Counted from the stretch's first letter, positions 16,288 through 27,293 are shown. The stretch: DNA of 64,000 nucleotides from Micromonospora sp. WMMD882 (GCF_027497255.1 NZ_CP114903.1:2914001-2978000), one strand, 5' to 3'. The notes: generated from the letters alone by a model not told the origin. Numbers and translations: made by a program.

Positions 16288-17028
16288 GTGGACGCCATCG
16301 AGACGAATCGACGAATCGCTTTCTCCGCCCTGTTCAACTTCCGGGACGTCGGCGGCTACCGGGGGCACGACGGCCGCGCCGTACGGTGGGGACGCCTCTA
16401 CCGCTCCGACTCCCTGCACCGCGTCGACGGCGCCGACCGGGAGGCGTTCGCCGCCCTCGGCGTCCGGACGGTGATCGACCTGCGCCGCCCCACCGAGGTG
16501 ACCCGGGACGGCCGGGTGCCCACGTACGACGGGCTCGTCTACCGGCACATCCACCCGGAGCACCGGGACTGGACCGAGCAGCCGTACGACCCGGAGACCA
16601 GCCTGGTCGACTACCTCGCCGACCGGTACGCCGAGCTGGCCGAGACCGGCGCGGCGGGCATCGGCGCGGCGGTCGGGCTGATCGCCGACGCCGACAACGC
16701 CCCGGTGGTGGTGCACTGCGTGGCCGGCAAGGACCGCACCGGCATCGTCTGCGCGTTGACCCTCGCGGCGCTCGGCGTCGACGACGCCGACGTCACCGCC
16801 GACTACGCGCTGAGCGCCGAGGCGTCCGCCCGGTTCGTCGCCTGGCTGGCCAGCACCGTGCCGCACGCGGCGGAGCTGCCCCGGCCGTTCCTGGAGTCAC
16901 CGGCCGAGACGATGGCGCTCTTCCTCGACCGGCTGCGGGAGCGGCACGGCTCGGTGGAGGGCTACCTCCGGCACGCCGGGGTGACCGACGGTCAGTTGGC
17001 GGCTCTCCGCGCCCACCTGCTCGCCTGA
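16288..17028 (+). CDS. protein tyrosine/serine phosphatase
   Basis: 246 residues from GTG 16288. It is a LipA/PTP-like phosphatase: FNFRDVGGYRG near the N-terminus, TVIDLRRPTEV, and the P-loop HCVAGKDRTG (catalytic Cys about residue 147, Arg two before the final Gly) typical of the tyrosine/serine phosphatase family. The C-terminus FLDRLRERHGSVEGYLR fits. Cytoplasmic; substrate unknown, phosphoprotein or phosphoinositide-like. The terminator hairpin of the preceding gene ends 12 bases before the start, so its own promoter overlaps that region. Confidence 0.9.
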   Translation: MDAIETNRRIAFSALFNFRDVGGYRGHDGRAVRWGRLYRSDSLHRVDGADREAFAALGVRTVIDLRRPTEVTRDGRVPTYDGLVYRHIHPEHRDWTEQPYDPETSLVDYLADRYAELAETGAAGIGAAVGLIADADNAPVVVHCVAGKDRTGIVCALTLAALGVDDADVTADYALSAEASARFVAWLASTVPHAAELPRPFLESPAETMALFLDRLRERHGSVEGYLRHAGVTDGQLAALRAHLLA

Positions 17029-17102
17029 GCCACCGGCCCGGCGTGCGCTGGGCTGTCCAGCCGCGGCGACCCGACCGGCCCGCCGACCTGCCCGGTCCGG
17101 TC

Positions 17103-17180
17103 GCCGGGCGGGTCGACGCGGCGCGTGCTGCCGGGCGGGTCGACGCGGCGCGTGCGCCGCCGGGCGGGTCGACGCGGCAG
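17103..17180. repeat. three imperfect 27-29 bp tandem repeats
   Basis: The core GCCGGGCGGGTCGACGCGGC begins at 17103, 17130 and 17159, with spacers GCGTGCT and GCGTGCGCC. The array lies in the 163-base gap between the phosphatase gene and the end of ilvE, with no gene visible. It may act as terminator DNA for the two converging genes. Confidence 0.85.
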
Positions 17181-17191
17181 ACCCCTGGGGA

Positions 17192-18289
17192 TCAGAGCAC
17201 CCGGCGCACCCAGCCGTGCGGGTCGGCGGCCACCCCGCGTTGCAGGTCGACCAGTTGCTGACGCAGGCCCATCGTGACCCGACCCGACTGACCGGCCCCG
17301 ACGGCGAACTCCCTGTCGGGGAACCGGACGTGCCCGATCGGCGTGATCACGGCGGCGGTGCCGCAGGCGAAGACCTCACGCAGCCGCCCGGATTCCGCGT
17401 CGGCCTGCCAGTCGGCGAAGCTGACCGGCCGCTCGACCACGGTCAGCCCGGCCGCGCCGGCCAGGGTCAGCACCGACTCACGGGTGATTCCGGGCAGGAT
17501 GGTGCCGGTCAACGGCGGGGTGACCAGGGTGTCGTCGTCGTAGACGAAGAAGACGTTCATGCCGCCCAACTCGTCGACGAAGCGCCGCTCCACGGCGTCC
17601 AGGAAGACCACCTGGTCACAGCCGTGCTCGATCGCCTCGGCCTGGGCGACCAGCGAGGCCGCGTAGTTGCCGCCGCACTTGGCCGCGCCGGTGCCGCCGG
17701 GCGCGGCCCGGGTGTAGTCCGGGGAGACCCAGACCCGGACCGGCTGCACCCCACTGCTGAAGTACGACCCGACCGGCGAGGCGATCAGGACGTAGAGGTA
17801 CTCCATCGCCGGCCGGACACCGAGGAAGACCTCACTGGCGAACATGAACGGCCGCAGGTAGAGACTGCCGTCCACACCGGAGGGAACCCACTCCTGGTCG
17901 ATCTCGATCAGCTTGTGCAGCGAGTCGAGGAACACCTCCGGCGGCAGCGGCGGCATGGCCAGCCGTCGCGCCGAGGCGACGAACCGGGCGGCGTTGGCGT
18001 CCGGCCGGAACAGCGTCACCCCGCCGTCGGCCGTCCGGTACGCCTTGAGCCCCTCGAAGATCTCCTGCGCGTAGTGCAGCACCGCGCTGGCCGGGTCCAT
18101 CGGGATCGGCGCGCGCGCCTCGACCCGGGCGTCGTACCAGCCCTTGCCGTCGGCGTAGCGGATCGTGACCATGTGGTCGGTGAACACCCGGCCGAACCCG
18201 GGATCGGCCAGCAGGGCGGCCCGGTCGGCGGCGGCTACCGGCGCGGGGTTCCGACGGATCTCGAATTCGAGCTTGTCACCACCGCTCAT
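17192..18289 (-). CDS. ilvE: branched-chain amino acid aminotransferase
   Basis: 365 residues, class IV PLP transaminase, last step of valine, leucine and isoleucine synthesis. PLP lysine K204 is in [13 protein letters not shown]; other marks are [29 protein letters not shown] and [14 protein letters not shown] 18289 follows AGGGAGG at ideal spacing; the ORF is open a further 42 bases without a better start. It is downstream of leuB on the same strand, but a palindrome and 174 bases lie between, so it may have its own promoter. Confidence 0.96.
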   Translation of the reverse strand: MSGGDKLEFEIRRNPAPVAAADRAALLADPGFGRVFTDHMVTIRYADGKGWYDARVEARAPIPMDPASAVLHYAQEIFEGLKAYRTADGGVTLFRPDANAARFVASARRLAMPPLPPEVFLDSLHKLIEIDQEWVPSGVDGSLYLRPFMFASEVFLGVRPAMEYLYVLIASPVGSYFSSGVQPVRVWVSPDYTRAAPGGTGAAKCGGNYAASLVAQAEAIEHGCDQVVFLDAVERRFVDELGGMNVFFVYDDDTLVTPPLTGTILPGITRESVLTLAGAAGLTVVERPVSFADWQADAESGRLREVFACGTAAVITPIGHVRFPDREFAVGAGQSGRVTMGLRQQLVDLQRGVAADPHGWVRRVL

Positions 18290-18438
18290 CGCGCTGACCT
18301 CCCTGCGGAAAGACGGCATACCGAAACGCACGCCGACGGACTGGTGTCGTGAAACTTACCCCGAACGGTCGTTCAGCGGAAAGACCGACGGGCGCCCCGA
18401 AACTACCGACCGTGACACCGGCGCGGGACGTGACATGC

Positions 18439-18459
18439 GGTCGGCCGGACCGGCCGACC
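18439..18459 (-). terminator. palindrome after leuB
   Basis: GGTCGGCCGG-A-CCGGCCGACC is a perfect 21-base palindrome, 4 bases beyond the leuB stop. It can fold as a short hairpin terminator. Confidence 0.5.
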
Positions 18460-18463
18460 GGGC

Positions 18464-19495
18464 TCAGGAGGAAGCGTGCCCGGCGAGCCGGTCGCCTACC
18501 TCCTCGGTGCGCAGCGGTACGCCCGGAGCGCGGTTGGCCAGCTCGGTGGCGACGGCCTCGGTGACCCGTACGGCGGCGTCGGCGTGGCCGAGCTGCTCCA
18601 GCAGCAGGGCGGCGGAGAGGACGGCGGCCACCGGGTCGGCGACCCCCTTGCCGGCGATGTCCGGCGCGGAGCCGTGCACCGGCTCGAACATCGACGGGTA
18701 GCGCCCGTCGGGGTTGATGGAGCCGCTGGCGGCCAGCCCGATCCCGCCGGTGACGGCGGCGGCGATGTCGGTCAGGATGTCGCCGAAGAGGTTGTCGGTG
18801 ACCACCACGTCGTACCGCTGGGGCTGGGTGACCAGGAACATCGCGGCGGCGTCGACGTGCTGGTACTCGGTGGTCACGTCGGGGTGCTCGGCGGCGACCG
18901 CCTCGAACGCCCGGGCCCACAGCGAGCCGGCGTGGGTGAGCACGTTGGTCTTGTGCACCAGGGTCACCTTGCGCCGCTCACGCCGGGCGGCGCGGGCGAA
19001 GGCGTCCCGGATCACCCGCTCCACCCCGTGCCGGGTGTTCAGGCTCTCCTCGGTGGCGATCTCGGCGGGGGTGTCGCGGTGCAGCGAGCCGCCCGCGCCC
19101 GCGTACAGCCCCTCGGTGCCCTCCCGGACGACCACCAGGTCGACCTCGCCGGGCTTGACGGTGGCCAGCGGGCCGGTGGTGCCCGGCCAGAGCCGCGACG
19201 GGCGGAGGTTGACGTACTGGTCGAAGGCGAACCGCAGCTTGAGCAGCAGGCCGCGCTCCAGCACGCCCGGCGGGACGGTCGGGTCGCCGACCGCGCCGAG
19301 CAGGATGGCGTCGTGCCCGGCCAGCTCGGTCAGCACCGAGTCGGGCAGCACCTCGCCGGTGCGGTGGTAACGGGCCGCGCCGAGGTCGTACTCCGTGGCC
19401 TGCACGCCGGGGACGACAGCGTCGATGACCTTACGGGCCTGCGCGACCACCTCGGGTCCGATCCCGTCGCCGGCCACCACCGCGATCCGCGCCAC
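18464..19495 (-). CDS. leuB: 3-isopropylmalate dehydrogenase
   Basis: 343 residues. NAD-dependent oxidative decarboxylation of 3-isopropylmalate (and of 3-methylmalate in the citramalate route). Features: [18 protein letters not shown] at the N-terminus, [40 protein letters not shown] and [18 protein letters not shown] 19495 has GAGGAG 6 bases upstream and gives the usual actinobacterial length. The next gene on this strand upstream is serA, so leuB is probably transcribed from its own promoter within 19496-19715. Confidence 0.96.
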   Translation of the reverse strand: MARIAVVAGDGIGPEVVAQARKVIDAVVPGVQATEYDLGAARYHRTGEVLPDSVLTELAGHDAILLGAVGDPTVPPGVLERGLLLKLRFAFDQYVNLRPSRLWPGTTGPLATVKPGEVDLVVVREGTEGLYAGAGGSLHRDTPAEIATEESLNTRHGVERVIRDAFARAARRERRKVTLVHKTNVLTHAGSLWARAFEAVAAEHPDVTTEYQHVDAAAMFLVTQPQRYDVVVTDNLFGDILTDIAAAVTGGIGLAASGSINPDGRYPSMFEPVHGSAPDIAGKGVADPVAAVLSAALLLEQLGHADAAVRVTEAVATELANRAPGVPLRTEEVGDRLAGHASS

Positions 19496-19715
19496 GTCGC
19501 ACTCCTCACGCTCACGTTGAACCAGTACGGTACGTCGCCGTCCCGGGTCCCGGTACAGCATGCTCAAGATGTGGGAAAGAGGGATGCACAGCTCCTTTCC
19601 AGGTGAGATTCATGGTGCGGTCAACTCCGCCCCATAGGGTGGACGACGAGCGGGTCACGGGGCCCGTGGCGGGTGGTCGGCGACGGCGGCGGCACCCTCC
19701 GGAGGGAGCATTGAC

Positions 19716-20561
19716 ATGCGGATCGAGGACCGGACCCGGGCCCGGACCCGGTGGGTGGACCAGCCCGCCCACGTCAGCCGGCGTCCCGACCTGCGGCTCG
19801 GCGCGCGTCAGCTCCTCGACCGGTGGGGCGCGGTCGCCAGCGACCGGCTCACCGTCACCCACACCGTGCGCACCAGCGGCGCCGAGTACACCCTGGTCCT
19901 GAACGCCCCGGACTGGCTGGGCCGGCGGGGCGTGGGCGAGGCCCTGGCCGATGCCGTCGCGGAGCTGCGCGCCCTCGACCTCACCTACGGCCCCGCCCGG
20001 CCGGAGAGTCTGGTCTCCCGGCTGCGCCGGGGAGAGATCGGCGCCGACTCGTACGCGCCCCTGGCCGACCTGGTGAACCGCTGCGCCGCCATGCGGGCAG
20101 CCACCGACGGCTGGTTCGACGCCTGGGCGGTGCCCGGCGGTTTCGACCCGGGCGGCCTGCTCAACGGGTGGGCGGTGGAGCGGGCCGCCGCCCGGCTGCG
20201 CGCCGCCGGGGTGCACGACTACGCGGTGGTCAGCGGCGCCGACCTGGTCGTCCGGGGGCACGCCCCGCACGGGGGCCCGTGGCGGATCGCGGTGCACCAC
20301 CCGGACGGCGGGACCACGCCGCTGGTGCTGGAGATGACCGCCGGCGCGATCGGCACCTCCGGGGTCTCCGGTCGCCGGGACCACGTGGTCGACCCGCACA
20401 CCGGGGAACCGGCCCGGCAGTTGGCCGCCGCCACCGTGGTGGGGCCGGACCTGTCGGTGGCCGACGCCTACGCCACGGCCCTCTACGCCGCCGGCCCGGT
20501 CGGGCTGACCTGGTTCACCGACCAGTCGCGCTACCACCCGCTCTTCGCCGGAGCGCGCTGA
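19716..20561 (+). CDS. ApbE-like FAD:protein FMN transferase
   Basis: 281 residues, ATG 19716 behind GGAGGGAG. ApbE fold: TVTHTVRTSG early, SLVSRLRRGEIG, DGWFDAWAVPGGFDPGG, GWAVERAAARL, and TSGVSGRRDHVVDPHTG with the metal-binding part near residues 215-232. ApbE proteins attach FMN to flavoproteins or cleave FAD. Two points are odd: the usual KG of the GxxKGxAVD motif reads NG (LLNGWAVE), and there is no signal peptide or lipobox, so it is cytoplasmic. No partner flavoprotein is next to it. Confidence 0.8.
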   Translation: MRIEDRTRARTRWVDQPAHVSRRPDLRLGARQLLDRWGAVASDRLTVTHTVRTSGAEYTLVLNAPDWLGRRGVGEALADAVAELRALDLTYGPARPESLVSRLRRGEIGADSYAPLADLVNRCAAMRAATDGWFDAWAVPGGFDPGGLLNGWAVERAAARLRAAGVHDYAVVSGADLVVRGHAPHGGPWRIAVHHPDGGTTPLVLEMTAGAIGTSGVSGRRDHVVDPHTGEPARQLAAATVVGPDLSVADAYATALYAAGPVGLTWFTDQSRYHPLFAGAR

Positions 20562-21155
20562 CCACGTCGCCGCGCCCGCGCCGACCCCGCGTGCCCGCTG
20601 GCCGTGATCCGCGCACGCGACGGACGCCATGCTCCCCGCCGCCGGGAACCGACCCGAGGGCCGCGCTCCCGCCGCCGCCGCGGGGCCTCCGGGGGACCGC
20701 GATCGGCCCCCACGGTCTCGGCAACAACCGTGGAGGCCGGTCAGCGACGAGTGCGCGTGGCTCGCGCATCCGAGGGGTGCGGAACCAACCGGCCGGACGC
20801 CGGACGCCGCCACCCGAAGACGGGTCGACACCGTGAGTTCGGTCAGTAACCGCACGTGTACGCTAGCGAACCTTCGCATCTCACCGCAAGGGTCTACGCC
20901 GTCGGCCGTCGGCGACCCGGCCACGGTGGAGCCGTCGGCCGTCGGCGACCCGGCCACGGTGGAGCCGCCGGCCCGGCCACGGTGGACGGGTCACGGTGGA
21001 ACGATCCGCGCGCCCGCCGGGGACGAGCCCGCGCCCCCGCCGGAACGCTCCGGACCGGCCATCGTGGACCGTCCGGTCCCGCGCCACGGGCACGGACCGG
21101 ACGGGCCAGCGGGGTCGGTGACAGGGCCGACCGGCCGGATGGCACGCTGTGCGCC
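20562..21155. other. 594-base intergenic region with a 33-bp repeat
   Basis: No supported gene lies here. At 20901-20966 a 33-base unit (GTCGGCCGTCGGCGACCCGG, then CCACGGTGGAGCC) is present twice without mismatch. Shorter echoes of CCACGGTGGA follow up to about 21000. ORFs crossing the region have no recognisable protein pattern, and frame-independent repeats explain them. A promoter for the gene at 21156 should be near its right end. Confidence 0.55.
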
Positions 21156-21518
21156 GTGAGCTTCGATCTGAGCGTGTGGGCCCTACCGGAAGGGGCGACC
21201 CCCGCGGACGTGCGGGCGGCGGTGCAGCGGTGCCGACAGGGGCAGCACGTGGACAGCTACCCCGACCCCCGGGTGGTCGCCTTCTACCGGGCGATCACCG
21301 CCAGCTACCCGGACCGACCGCCCCGGCCGGGATCCCCCTGGGAGGTGGCGCCGCTGCACGCCGCCGCCGACCACATCCTGATGTGTCTCTTCCCGAGCTG
21401 CGAGGACCAGGTGCTGCTCGACATCGAGCGGCTCGCCGCCGAGAACGGCCTGATGCTGTTCGACCCGCAGGACGGCTCCGTCTACCCGCCACCCGCCCGC
21501 CACTCCGCCACCCGCTGA
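21156..21518 (+). CDS. small conserved protein, possibly immunity-like
   Basis: 120 residues from GTG 21156. MSFDLSVWALPEGATPADVR near the start and LIERLAAENGLMLFDPQDGS-like ending (here DIERLAAENGLMLFDPQD) fit a family of small actinobacterial cytoplasmic proteins that start FDL-VW and end with LVCYDPQ. Such proteins are sometimes linked with polymorphic-toxin immunity, but no toxin is near, so I do not assign that role. The ribosome site is weak; a long repeat-bearing gap precedes it. Confidence 0.65.
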   Translation: MSFDLSVWALPEGATPADVRAAVQRCRQGQHVDSYPDPRVVAFYRAITASYPDRPPRPGSPWEVAPLHAAADHILMCLFPSCEDQVLLDIERLAAENGLMLFDPQDGSVYPPPARHSATR

Positions 21519-21590
21519 CCGGTTCGCGGGGCGGGGCCTCTGCCGGCGCGCCGCGCGCGCCCCGGGGGCCCCGCCCCGCGCCGAGACGGG

Positions 21591-21622
21591 CGAGGGGCCC
21601 GGCCGACCGGCCGGACCCCTCG
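21591..21622. terminator. shared hairpin between the 21156 gene and serA
   Basis: Arms CGAGGGGCCCGGCC (21591-21604) and GGCCGGACCCCTCG (21609-21622) pair with one mismatch around loop GACC, between two converging stop codons. Confidence 0.7.
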
Positions 21623-21642
21623 TACGTCGTGGTGCGTTCTGG

Positions 21643-23241
21643 TCACTCGTCGCGGAGGTCGGCGGCGCTGGCGGCGGTCGCGCCGATCGACTCGGCGGCG
21701 GAGGTGAGCAGGTCCGCGCCGAGCGCCTGGTCGACGGTGAGCGTCATCAGCGTCTCGCCGCCCGCCTCCCGGCGGGCCACCTGCATGGCGGCGATGTTGA
21801 TGCCGGCCTCGCCGAGCAGGGTGCCGACCGTGCCGACCACGCCGGGACGGTCGACGTAGCGGAGGAAGAGCAGGATGCCCTCCGCGCCGATCTCGACGTC
21901 GAAGCCGTCGACCTCGGTCAGCTTGAGGACCTCGCGGCCGGCGGCGCCGACGGCGGTGCCCGAGACGCTCACCGTACGGCCGTCGGGCAGCGCCCCGCGC
22001 ACGGTGACCAGGTTCGGCTGGTCCACCCCGTCGGCCTGGCTGGTCAGGGTCACCTCGACGCCGCGCTCGGCGGCCAGGTGCGGGGCGTTGACGTAGGTGA
22101 CCTGCTCCTCGACGACCGAGCTGAACAGCCCCTTGGTGGCGGCGAGCTTGAGCACCGAGACGTCGTGGTTGGCGATCTCGCCCTTGACCTCGACGGTGAC
22201 GCTGGCGGCCACCCCGCCGGCCACCGCGGTGAACGCCCGGCCCAGCTTCTCGGCCAGCGGCAGCAGCGGCCGGACGTCCTCGGCGACCACGCCGCCGGCC
22301 TGCACGTTCACCGCGTCCGGCACGAACTCGCCCTGGAGCGCGAGCTTGACGCTCTTCGCCACGGCCAGGCCGGCCTTGTCCTGCGCCTCGTGGGTGGACG
22401 CGCCCAGGTGCGGGGTGGCCACCACGTTGTCGAAGGCGAACAGCGGCGAGGAGGTGCACGGCTCCTTGGCGTACACGTCGACGCCGGCGCCGGCCACCCG
22501 GCCCTCGGCGATGGCGTCGGCGAGGGCCTGCTCGTCGACCAGGCCGCCGCGGGCGGCGTTGACGATCCGCACGCCGGGCTTGACCAGCGACAGCTCCTTC
22601 TCGCCGATCAGGCCGACCGTCTCCGGGGTCTTCGGCAGGTGGATCGAGATGAAGTCGCTCTCCCGCAGCAGCTCCTCCAGGCCGACCAGACGCACCCCGA
22701 GCTGGGCCGCGCGGGCCGGCTGGATGTAGGGGTCGTACGCGATCAGCCGGGTGCCGAAGGCGGCGATCCGCTGGGCGAACAGCACGCCGATGCGGCCGAG
22801 GCCGACCACGCCCACGGTCTTGCCCTGGATCTCGACGCCGGTGTACTTCGACCGCTTCCACTCCCCCGCCTTGAGCGCGGCGCTGGCGCTGGCGGTGTTG
22901 CGGGCCACGGCCAGCAGCAGCGCGACGGCCTGCTCGGCGGCGGAGACGATGTTCGAGGTGGGGGCGTTGACCACCATGACGCCCCGGGCGGTGGCGGCCG
23001 GCACCTCGACGTTGTCGAGACCGACGCCCGCCCGGGCGACCACCTTCAGCCGGGGCGCGGCGGCGACGGCCTCCGCGTCGATCTGGGTGGCGCTGCGCAC
23101 GATCACCGCGTCGGCCTCGGCGAGGGCGGACAGCAGCGCCGGACGGTCGGTGCCGTCGACGTGACGTACGTCGAAGTCGTGGGCGAGCACCTCGATGGCG
23201 GCGGGAGCGAGCTCTTCGGCGATCAGTACGACAGGATTCAT
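21643..23241 (-). CDS. serA: D-3-phosphoglycerate dehydrogenase
   Basis: 532 residues, the long actinobacterial form. First step of serine synthesis: 3-phosphoglycerate to 3-phosphohydroxypyruvate with NAD. Nucleotide fold VGVVGLGRIGVLFAQRI (about 145-165), active-site Arg in NAARGGLVDE, Glu in the DVYAKEP segment, His in ATPHLGASTHEAQ, then the ASB domain (about 320-450) and a C-terminal ACT domain (about 455-530, LFLRYVDRPGVVGTVGTLLG) for serine feedback. ATG 23241, with GAGG a few bases upstream. Gene order ilvC-serA-leuB is usual in actinobacteria. Confidence 0.97.
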   Translation of the reverse strand: MNPVVLIAEELAPAAIEVLAHDFDVRHVDGTDRPALLSALAEADAVIVRSATQIDAEAVAAAPRLKVVARAGVGLDNVEVPAATARGVMVVNAPTSNIVSAAEQAVALLLAVARNTASASAALKAGEWKRSKYTGVEIQGKTVGVVGLGRIGVLFAQRIAAFGTRLIAYDPYIQPARAAQLGVRLVGLEELLRESDFISIHLPKTPETVGLIGEKELSLVKPGVRIVNAARGGLVDEQALADAIAEGRVAGAGVDVYAKEPCTSSPLFAFDNVVATPHLGASTHEAQDKAGLAVAKSVKLALQGEFVPDAVNVQAGGVVAEDVRPLLPLAEKLGRAFTAVAGGVAASVTVEVKGEIANHDVSVLKLAATKGLFSSVVEEQVTYVNAPHLAAERGVEVTLTSQADGVDQPNLVTVRGALPDGRTVSVSGTAVGAAGREVLKLTEVDGFDVEIGAEGILLFLRYVDRPGVVGTVGTLLGEAGINIAAMQVARREAGGETLMTLTVDQALGADLLTSAAESIGATAASAADLRDE

Positions 23242-23494
23242 CGGTCCTCGTAGATATTGTGCGGGCGGTCGGCTGCCTCGACGGGACGCCGCACTGCGCC
23301 CTGTGCTGAACCGGGCCATGGCCGTTCGGGTGCCGGAAGCACCTCCCGCCGATGGTAGGCGGCAGGCTACCGGCGGTGTCCGCTGGCACGGGGTGTTTGC
23401 CCTCACACACCCCCGCCCCGCCACCCGCCCTCGACCACCCGCCCACCCCGCCACGAGCCCCGCACCGGCACGCCACGAGCCCCGCCCCGCTCCC

Positions 23495-23559
23495 GTCGAT
23501 CAAGAGCTCCGCGCGCGCTCGGATCCCGGCGTGCCGGTGACGCGAACCTCTTGATCGAC
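23495..23559. repeat. palindromic element between serA and ilvC
   Basis: GTCGATCAAGAG (23495-23506) and CTCTTGATCGAC (23548-23559) are perfect 12-base inverted arms around a 41-base centre, with CCCGCCC and GGGCGGG outside them. It is in the 350-base gap upstream of serA and downstream of ilvC, where no gene is seen. It could end ilvC transcription; the GATCAA arms recall the other dispersed palindromes of the window. Confidence 0.75.
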
Positions 23560-23591
23560 AGGGCGGGGTGGGGCGGTTGGCGGGTGGGGGG

Positions 23592-24695
<1,104 letters not shown>

Positions 24696-24706
24696 TCACC
24701 GGCGTC

Positions 24707-25222
24707 TCAGGCGGCGCGCAGGGACGGGCCGGCGGTGATGGAGCGCGAGCCGCGCCCGATCGCCACCGTGCCCGACTGGACCATCTCCTTGATGCCGAAG
24801 GGTTCGAGGTCGCGCAGCAGCGCGTCCAGCTTGTCCGGGGTGCCGGTCGCCTCGACGGTCAACGTGTCCGGGGCGACGTCGACCACCCGGGCGCGGAACA
24901 GCGCGACCGTCTCCAGCACCTGGCTGCGGGCGTTACGGTCCGCGCGGACCTTCACCAGCAGCAGCTCCCGGGCCACCGAGACCTGCGGGTCCAACTCGAC
25001 GATCTTGAGTACGTTGACCAGCTTGTTGAGCTGCTTGGTGACCTGCTCCAGCGGGGAGGACTCGGCGTTGACCACGATGGTGATCCGGGAGACGTCCGGG
25101 TTCTCCGTCTCGCCGACGGCCAGGCTGTCGATGTTGAACCCGCGCCGGGAGAACAGCCCGGAGACCCGGGCCAGGACGCCCGGCTTGTTCTCCACCAGCA
25201 CGGACAGGGTGTGCAGAGTCAT
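24707..25222 (-). CDS. ilvN: acetolactate synthase regulatory subunit
   Basis: 171 residues. Regulatory subunit that gives valine feedback to acetohydroxyacid synthase. N-terminal ACT domain (HTLSVLVENKPGVLARVSGL, RRGFNIDSLAVG, about 4-80) and C-terminal ALS_ss domain (RELLLVKVRA onward). ATG 25222 overlaps the ilvB stop by one base (TGATG), so translation is coupled. Confidence 0.97.
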   Translation of the reverse strand: MTLHTLSVLVENKPGVLARVSGLFSRRGFNIDSLAVGETENPDVSRITIVVNAESSPLEQVTKQLNKLVNVLKIVELDPQVSVARELLLVKVRADRNARSQVLETVALFRARVVDVAPDTLTVEATGTPDKLDALLRDLEPFGIKEMVQSGTVAIGRGSRSITAGPSLRAA

Positions 25223-27075
25223 CAGACATCGTCCTCGTCGAAGACCGGGCGGACGCCACGGGCGAACATGATCTCGTCGTTGCTGGTGCCGGCGGCCACC
25301 ATCGGCCAGACCATCGCGTCCTTGCCGACCACGAAGTCGATCACCACCGGCGCGTCGTCGATCGCCATCGCCGCCTCGATGGTCTTGTCCACGTCGGCGG
25401 CGTTCTCGCAGCGCAGGCCGATACAGCCGAGCGCCTCGGCGAGCTTGACGAAATCCGGGATGCGGTGCTTGTGGGTGCCCAGCTCGGTGTTGGAGTAGCG
25501 GGCGTCGTAGAACAGGGTCTGCCACTGCCGGACCATGCCCAGGTTGCCGTTGTTGATGACGGCGATCTTGACCGGGATGCCCTCCAGGGCGCAGGTCGCC
25601 AGCTCCTGGTTGGTCATCTGGAAGCAGCCGTCGCCGTCCACCGCCCAGACCACCGTGTCCGGCTTGCCGACCTTCGCGCCCATCGCGGCCGGGACCGCGT
25701 ACCCCATGGTGCCGGCGCCGCCGGAGTTCAGCCAGGTGTACGGCTGCTCGTACGAGATGAACTGCGCCGCCCACATCTGGTGCTGCCCGACGCCGGCCAC
25801 GTAGATCGCGTCCGGGCCGACGATCTCGCCCAACCGCTTGATCACGTACTGCGGGGCGAGGGTGCCGTCGGCCGGCTCGTCGTACCCGAGCGGGTAGCGC
25901 GCCCGCAGGTCACCGAGCTGCGCCCACCAGTCGGTCAGCTCGGCGACCCGACCGGCGGCGTGTTCCACGGTGACCGCGCCGATCAGCTCGTCGATGACGT
26001 GCCGGGCGTCACCGACGATCGGCACGTCCGCCGTCCGGTTCTTGCCGATCTCGGCCGGGTCGATGTCGGCGTGCACGATGGTCGCGCCCGGGGCGAACGA
26101 GTCGAGCTTGCCGGTCACCCGGTCGTCGAACCGGGCGCCCAACGCGACGATCAGGTCGGACTTCTGGAGGGCGTAGACCGCGGCGACCGTGCCGTGCATG
26201 CCCGGCATGCCGAGGTGCTGGTCGTGCGAGTCGGGGAACGCGCCGCGCGCCATCAGCGTGGTGACCACCGGGATGCCGGTCTGCTCGGCCAGCCGGCGCA
26301 GCCCCTCGGTGGCCCCGGCCTTGAGCACGCCGCCGCCGACGTAGAGCACCGGGCGGCGGGCGGTGGTCATCAGCCGGGCCGCCTCGCGGATCTGCTTGCC
26401 GTGCGGGTGCAGGGTCGGGCGGTACCCGGGCAGGTCCAGGGTGGGCGGCCAGGTGAAGGTGGTCTGCGCCTGGAGGACGTCCTTGGGGATGTCGACGAGC
26501 ACCGGGCCGGGCCGGCCGGTGGACGCCAGGTGGAACGCCTCGGCCAGGACCTGCGGGATCTCCTCCGGGGTCTGCACCAGGAAGTTGTGCTTGGTGATCG
26601 GCAGGGTGATGCCCTGGATGTCCGCCTCCTGGAAGGCGTCCGTGCCGATCGCCGGCCGCGCCACCTGGCCGGTGATCGCCACCATCGGCACCGAGTCCAT
26701 GTACGCGTCGGCGATCGGGGTGACCAGGTTCGTCGCGCCGGGGCCGGAGGTGGCGATGCACACCCCGACCCGGCCGGTGGCCTGCGCGTACCCGGTGGCG
26801 GCGTGGCCGGCGCCCTGCTCGTGCCGGACCAGGATGTGCCGCACCCGGGAGTCGTAGAGCGGGTCGTACGCCGGCAGGATCGCCCCGCCCGGGATGCCGA
26901 AGACCACGTCGACGCCGAGCGCTTCGAGCGAACGCACCAGGGAGCCGGCGCCGGAGACCTGGTCGCCGACGGCGGATACCGCCGGGGCGGCCGGGCCGGG
27001 GGCCCCGGCGGGCTCGGTGGCCGTCCGGGCTCGCCGGGCGGAATGGGCGAGGGTCTCTGGCGTGGGTCTCGTCAT
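25222..27075 (-). CDS. ilvB: acetolactate synthase large subunit
   Basis: 617 residues, thiamine-diphosphate enzyme making acetolactate or acetohydroxybutyrate. [14 protein letters not shown], catalytic Glu in [14 protein letters not shown] domain RFDDRVTGK, and the ThDP motif [15 protein letters not shown]...[12 protein letters not shown] are all present. The first 40 or so residues are a low-complexity Ala/Pro extension, as in other actinobacterial IlvB. Transcription is controlled by the attenuator and leader peptide at 27232-27329. First gene of ilvBNC. Confidence 0.97.
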   Translation of the reverse strand: MTRPTPETLAHSARRARTATEPAGAPGPAAPAVSAVGDQVSGAGSLVRSLEALGVDVVFGIPGGAILPAYDPLYDSRVRHILVRHEQGAGHAATGYAQATGRVGVCIATSGPGATNLVTPIADAYMDSVPMVAITGQVARPAIGTDAFQEADIQGITLPITKHNFLVQTPEEIPQVLAEAFHLASTGRPGPVLVDIPKDVLQAQTTFTWPPTLDLPGYRPTLHPHGKQIREAARLMTTARRPVLYVGGGVLKAGATEGLRRLAEQTGIPVVTTLMARGAFPDSHDQHLGMPGMHGTVAAVYALQKSDLIVALGARFDDRVTGKLDSFAPGATIVHADIDPAEIGKNRTADVPIVGDARHVIDELIGAVTVEHAAGRVAELTDWWAQLGDLRARYPLGYDEPADGTLAPQYVIKRLGEIVGPDAIYVAGVGQHQMWAAQFISYEQPYTWLNSGGAGTMGYAVPAAMGAKVGKPDTVVWAVDGDGCFQMTNQELATCALEGIPVKIAVINNGNLGMVRQWQTLFYDARYSNTELGTHKHRIPDFVKLAEALGCIGLRCENAADVDKTIEAAMAIDDAPVVIDFVVGKDAMVWPMVAAGTSNDEIMFARGVRPVFDEDDV

Positions 27076-27231
27076 GACGGTTCTGGCCTTCGGCTCGGGT
27101 GAGTGGCTCGGACGGCTCGGGTGAGCGGTCGAGCGGCTCGGGTGAGTGGCTCGAGATGACCGGCGCGTCGAGGTGACGCGCTCGTCACGTGGTGCAACGC
27201 GGGCAGGGCCCGCCCCGACTGGTCCAACGGC

Positions 27232-27265
27232 AATAAAAACGGCCCTCGTGCAGATGCACGGGGCC
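27232..27265 (-). terminator. attenuator terminator before ilvB
   Basis: On the minus strand GGCCCCGTGCA pairs with TGCACGAGGGCC (one bulged base), loop of about 4, followed by GTTTTTATT, an intrinsic terminator about 155 bases before ilvB. With the leader peptide and the preceding hairpin it forms a classical amino acid attenuator. Confidence 0.88.
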
Positions 27266-27266
27266 A

Positions 27267-27293
27267 GCGCACTCTCGACGGGGGAGAGTGCGC
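27267..27293 (-). promoter_or_regulatory. leader hairpin 1 of the ilvB attenuator
   Basis: A perfect 10-bp stem (GCGCACTCTC with GAGAGTGCGC) around a 7-base loop begins at the base right after the leader stop codon. A ribosome paused on the Val-Leu-Ile codons would cover its 5' arm. The alternative antiterminator pairing could not be resolved by eye. Confidence 0.75.

Noticed and set aside
20629..21159. ORF of 176 codons crossing the 33-bp repeat region
   Set aside because: Composition is low-complexity Pro/Thr/Gly/Arg, it has no ribosome site, and several frames are open at once.
25222..27075. The long Ala/Pro-rich N-terminus of IlvB as a wrong start
   Set aside because: Actinobacterial IlvB proteins often carry such an extension. 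The first conserved residues begin near [15 protein letters not shown], but no better start with a ribosome site was found.
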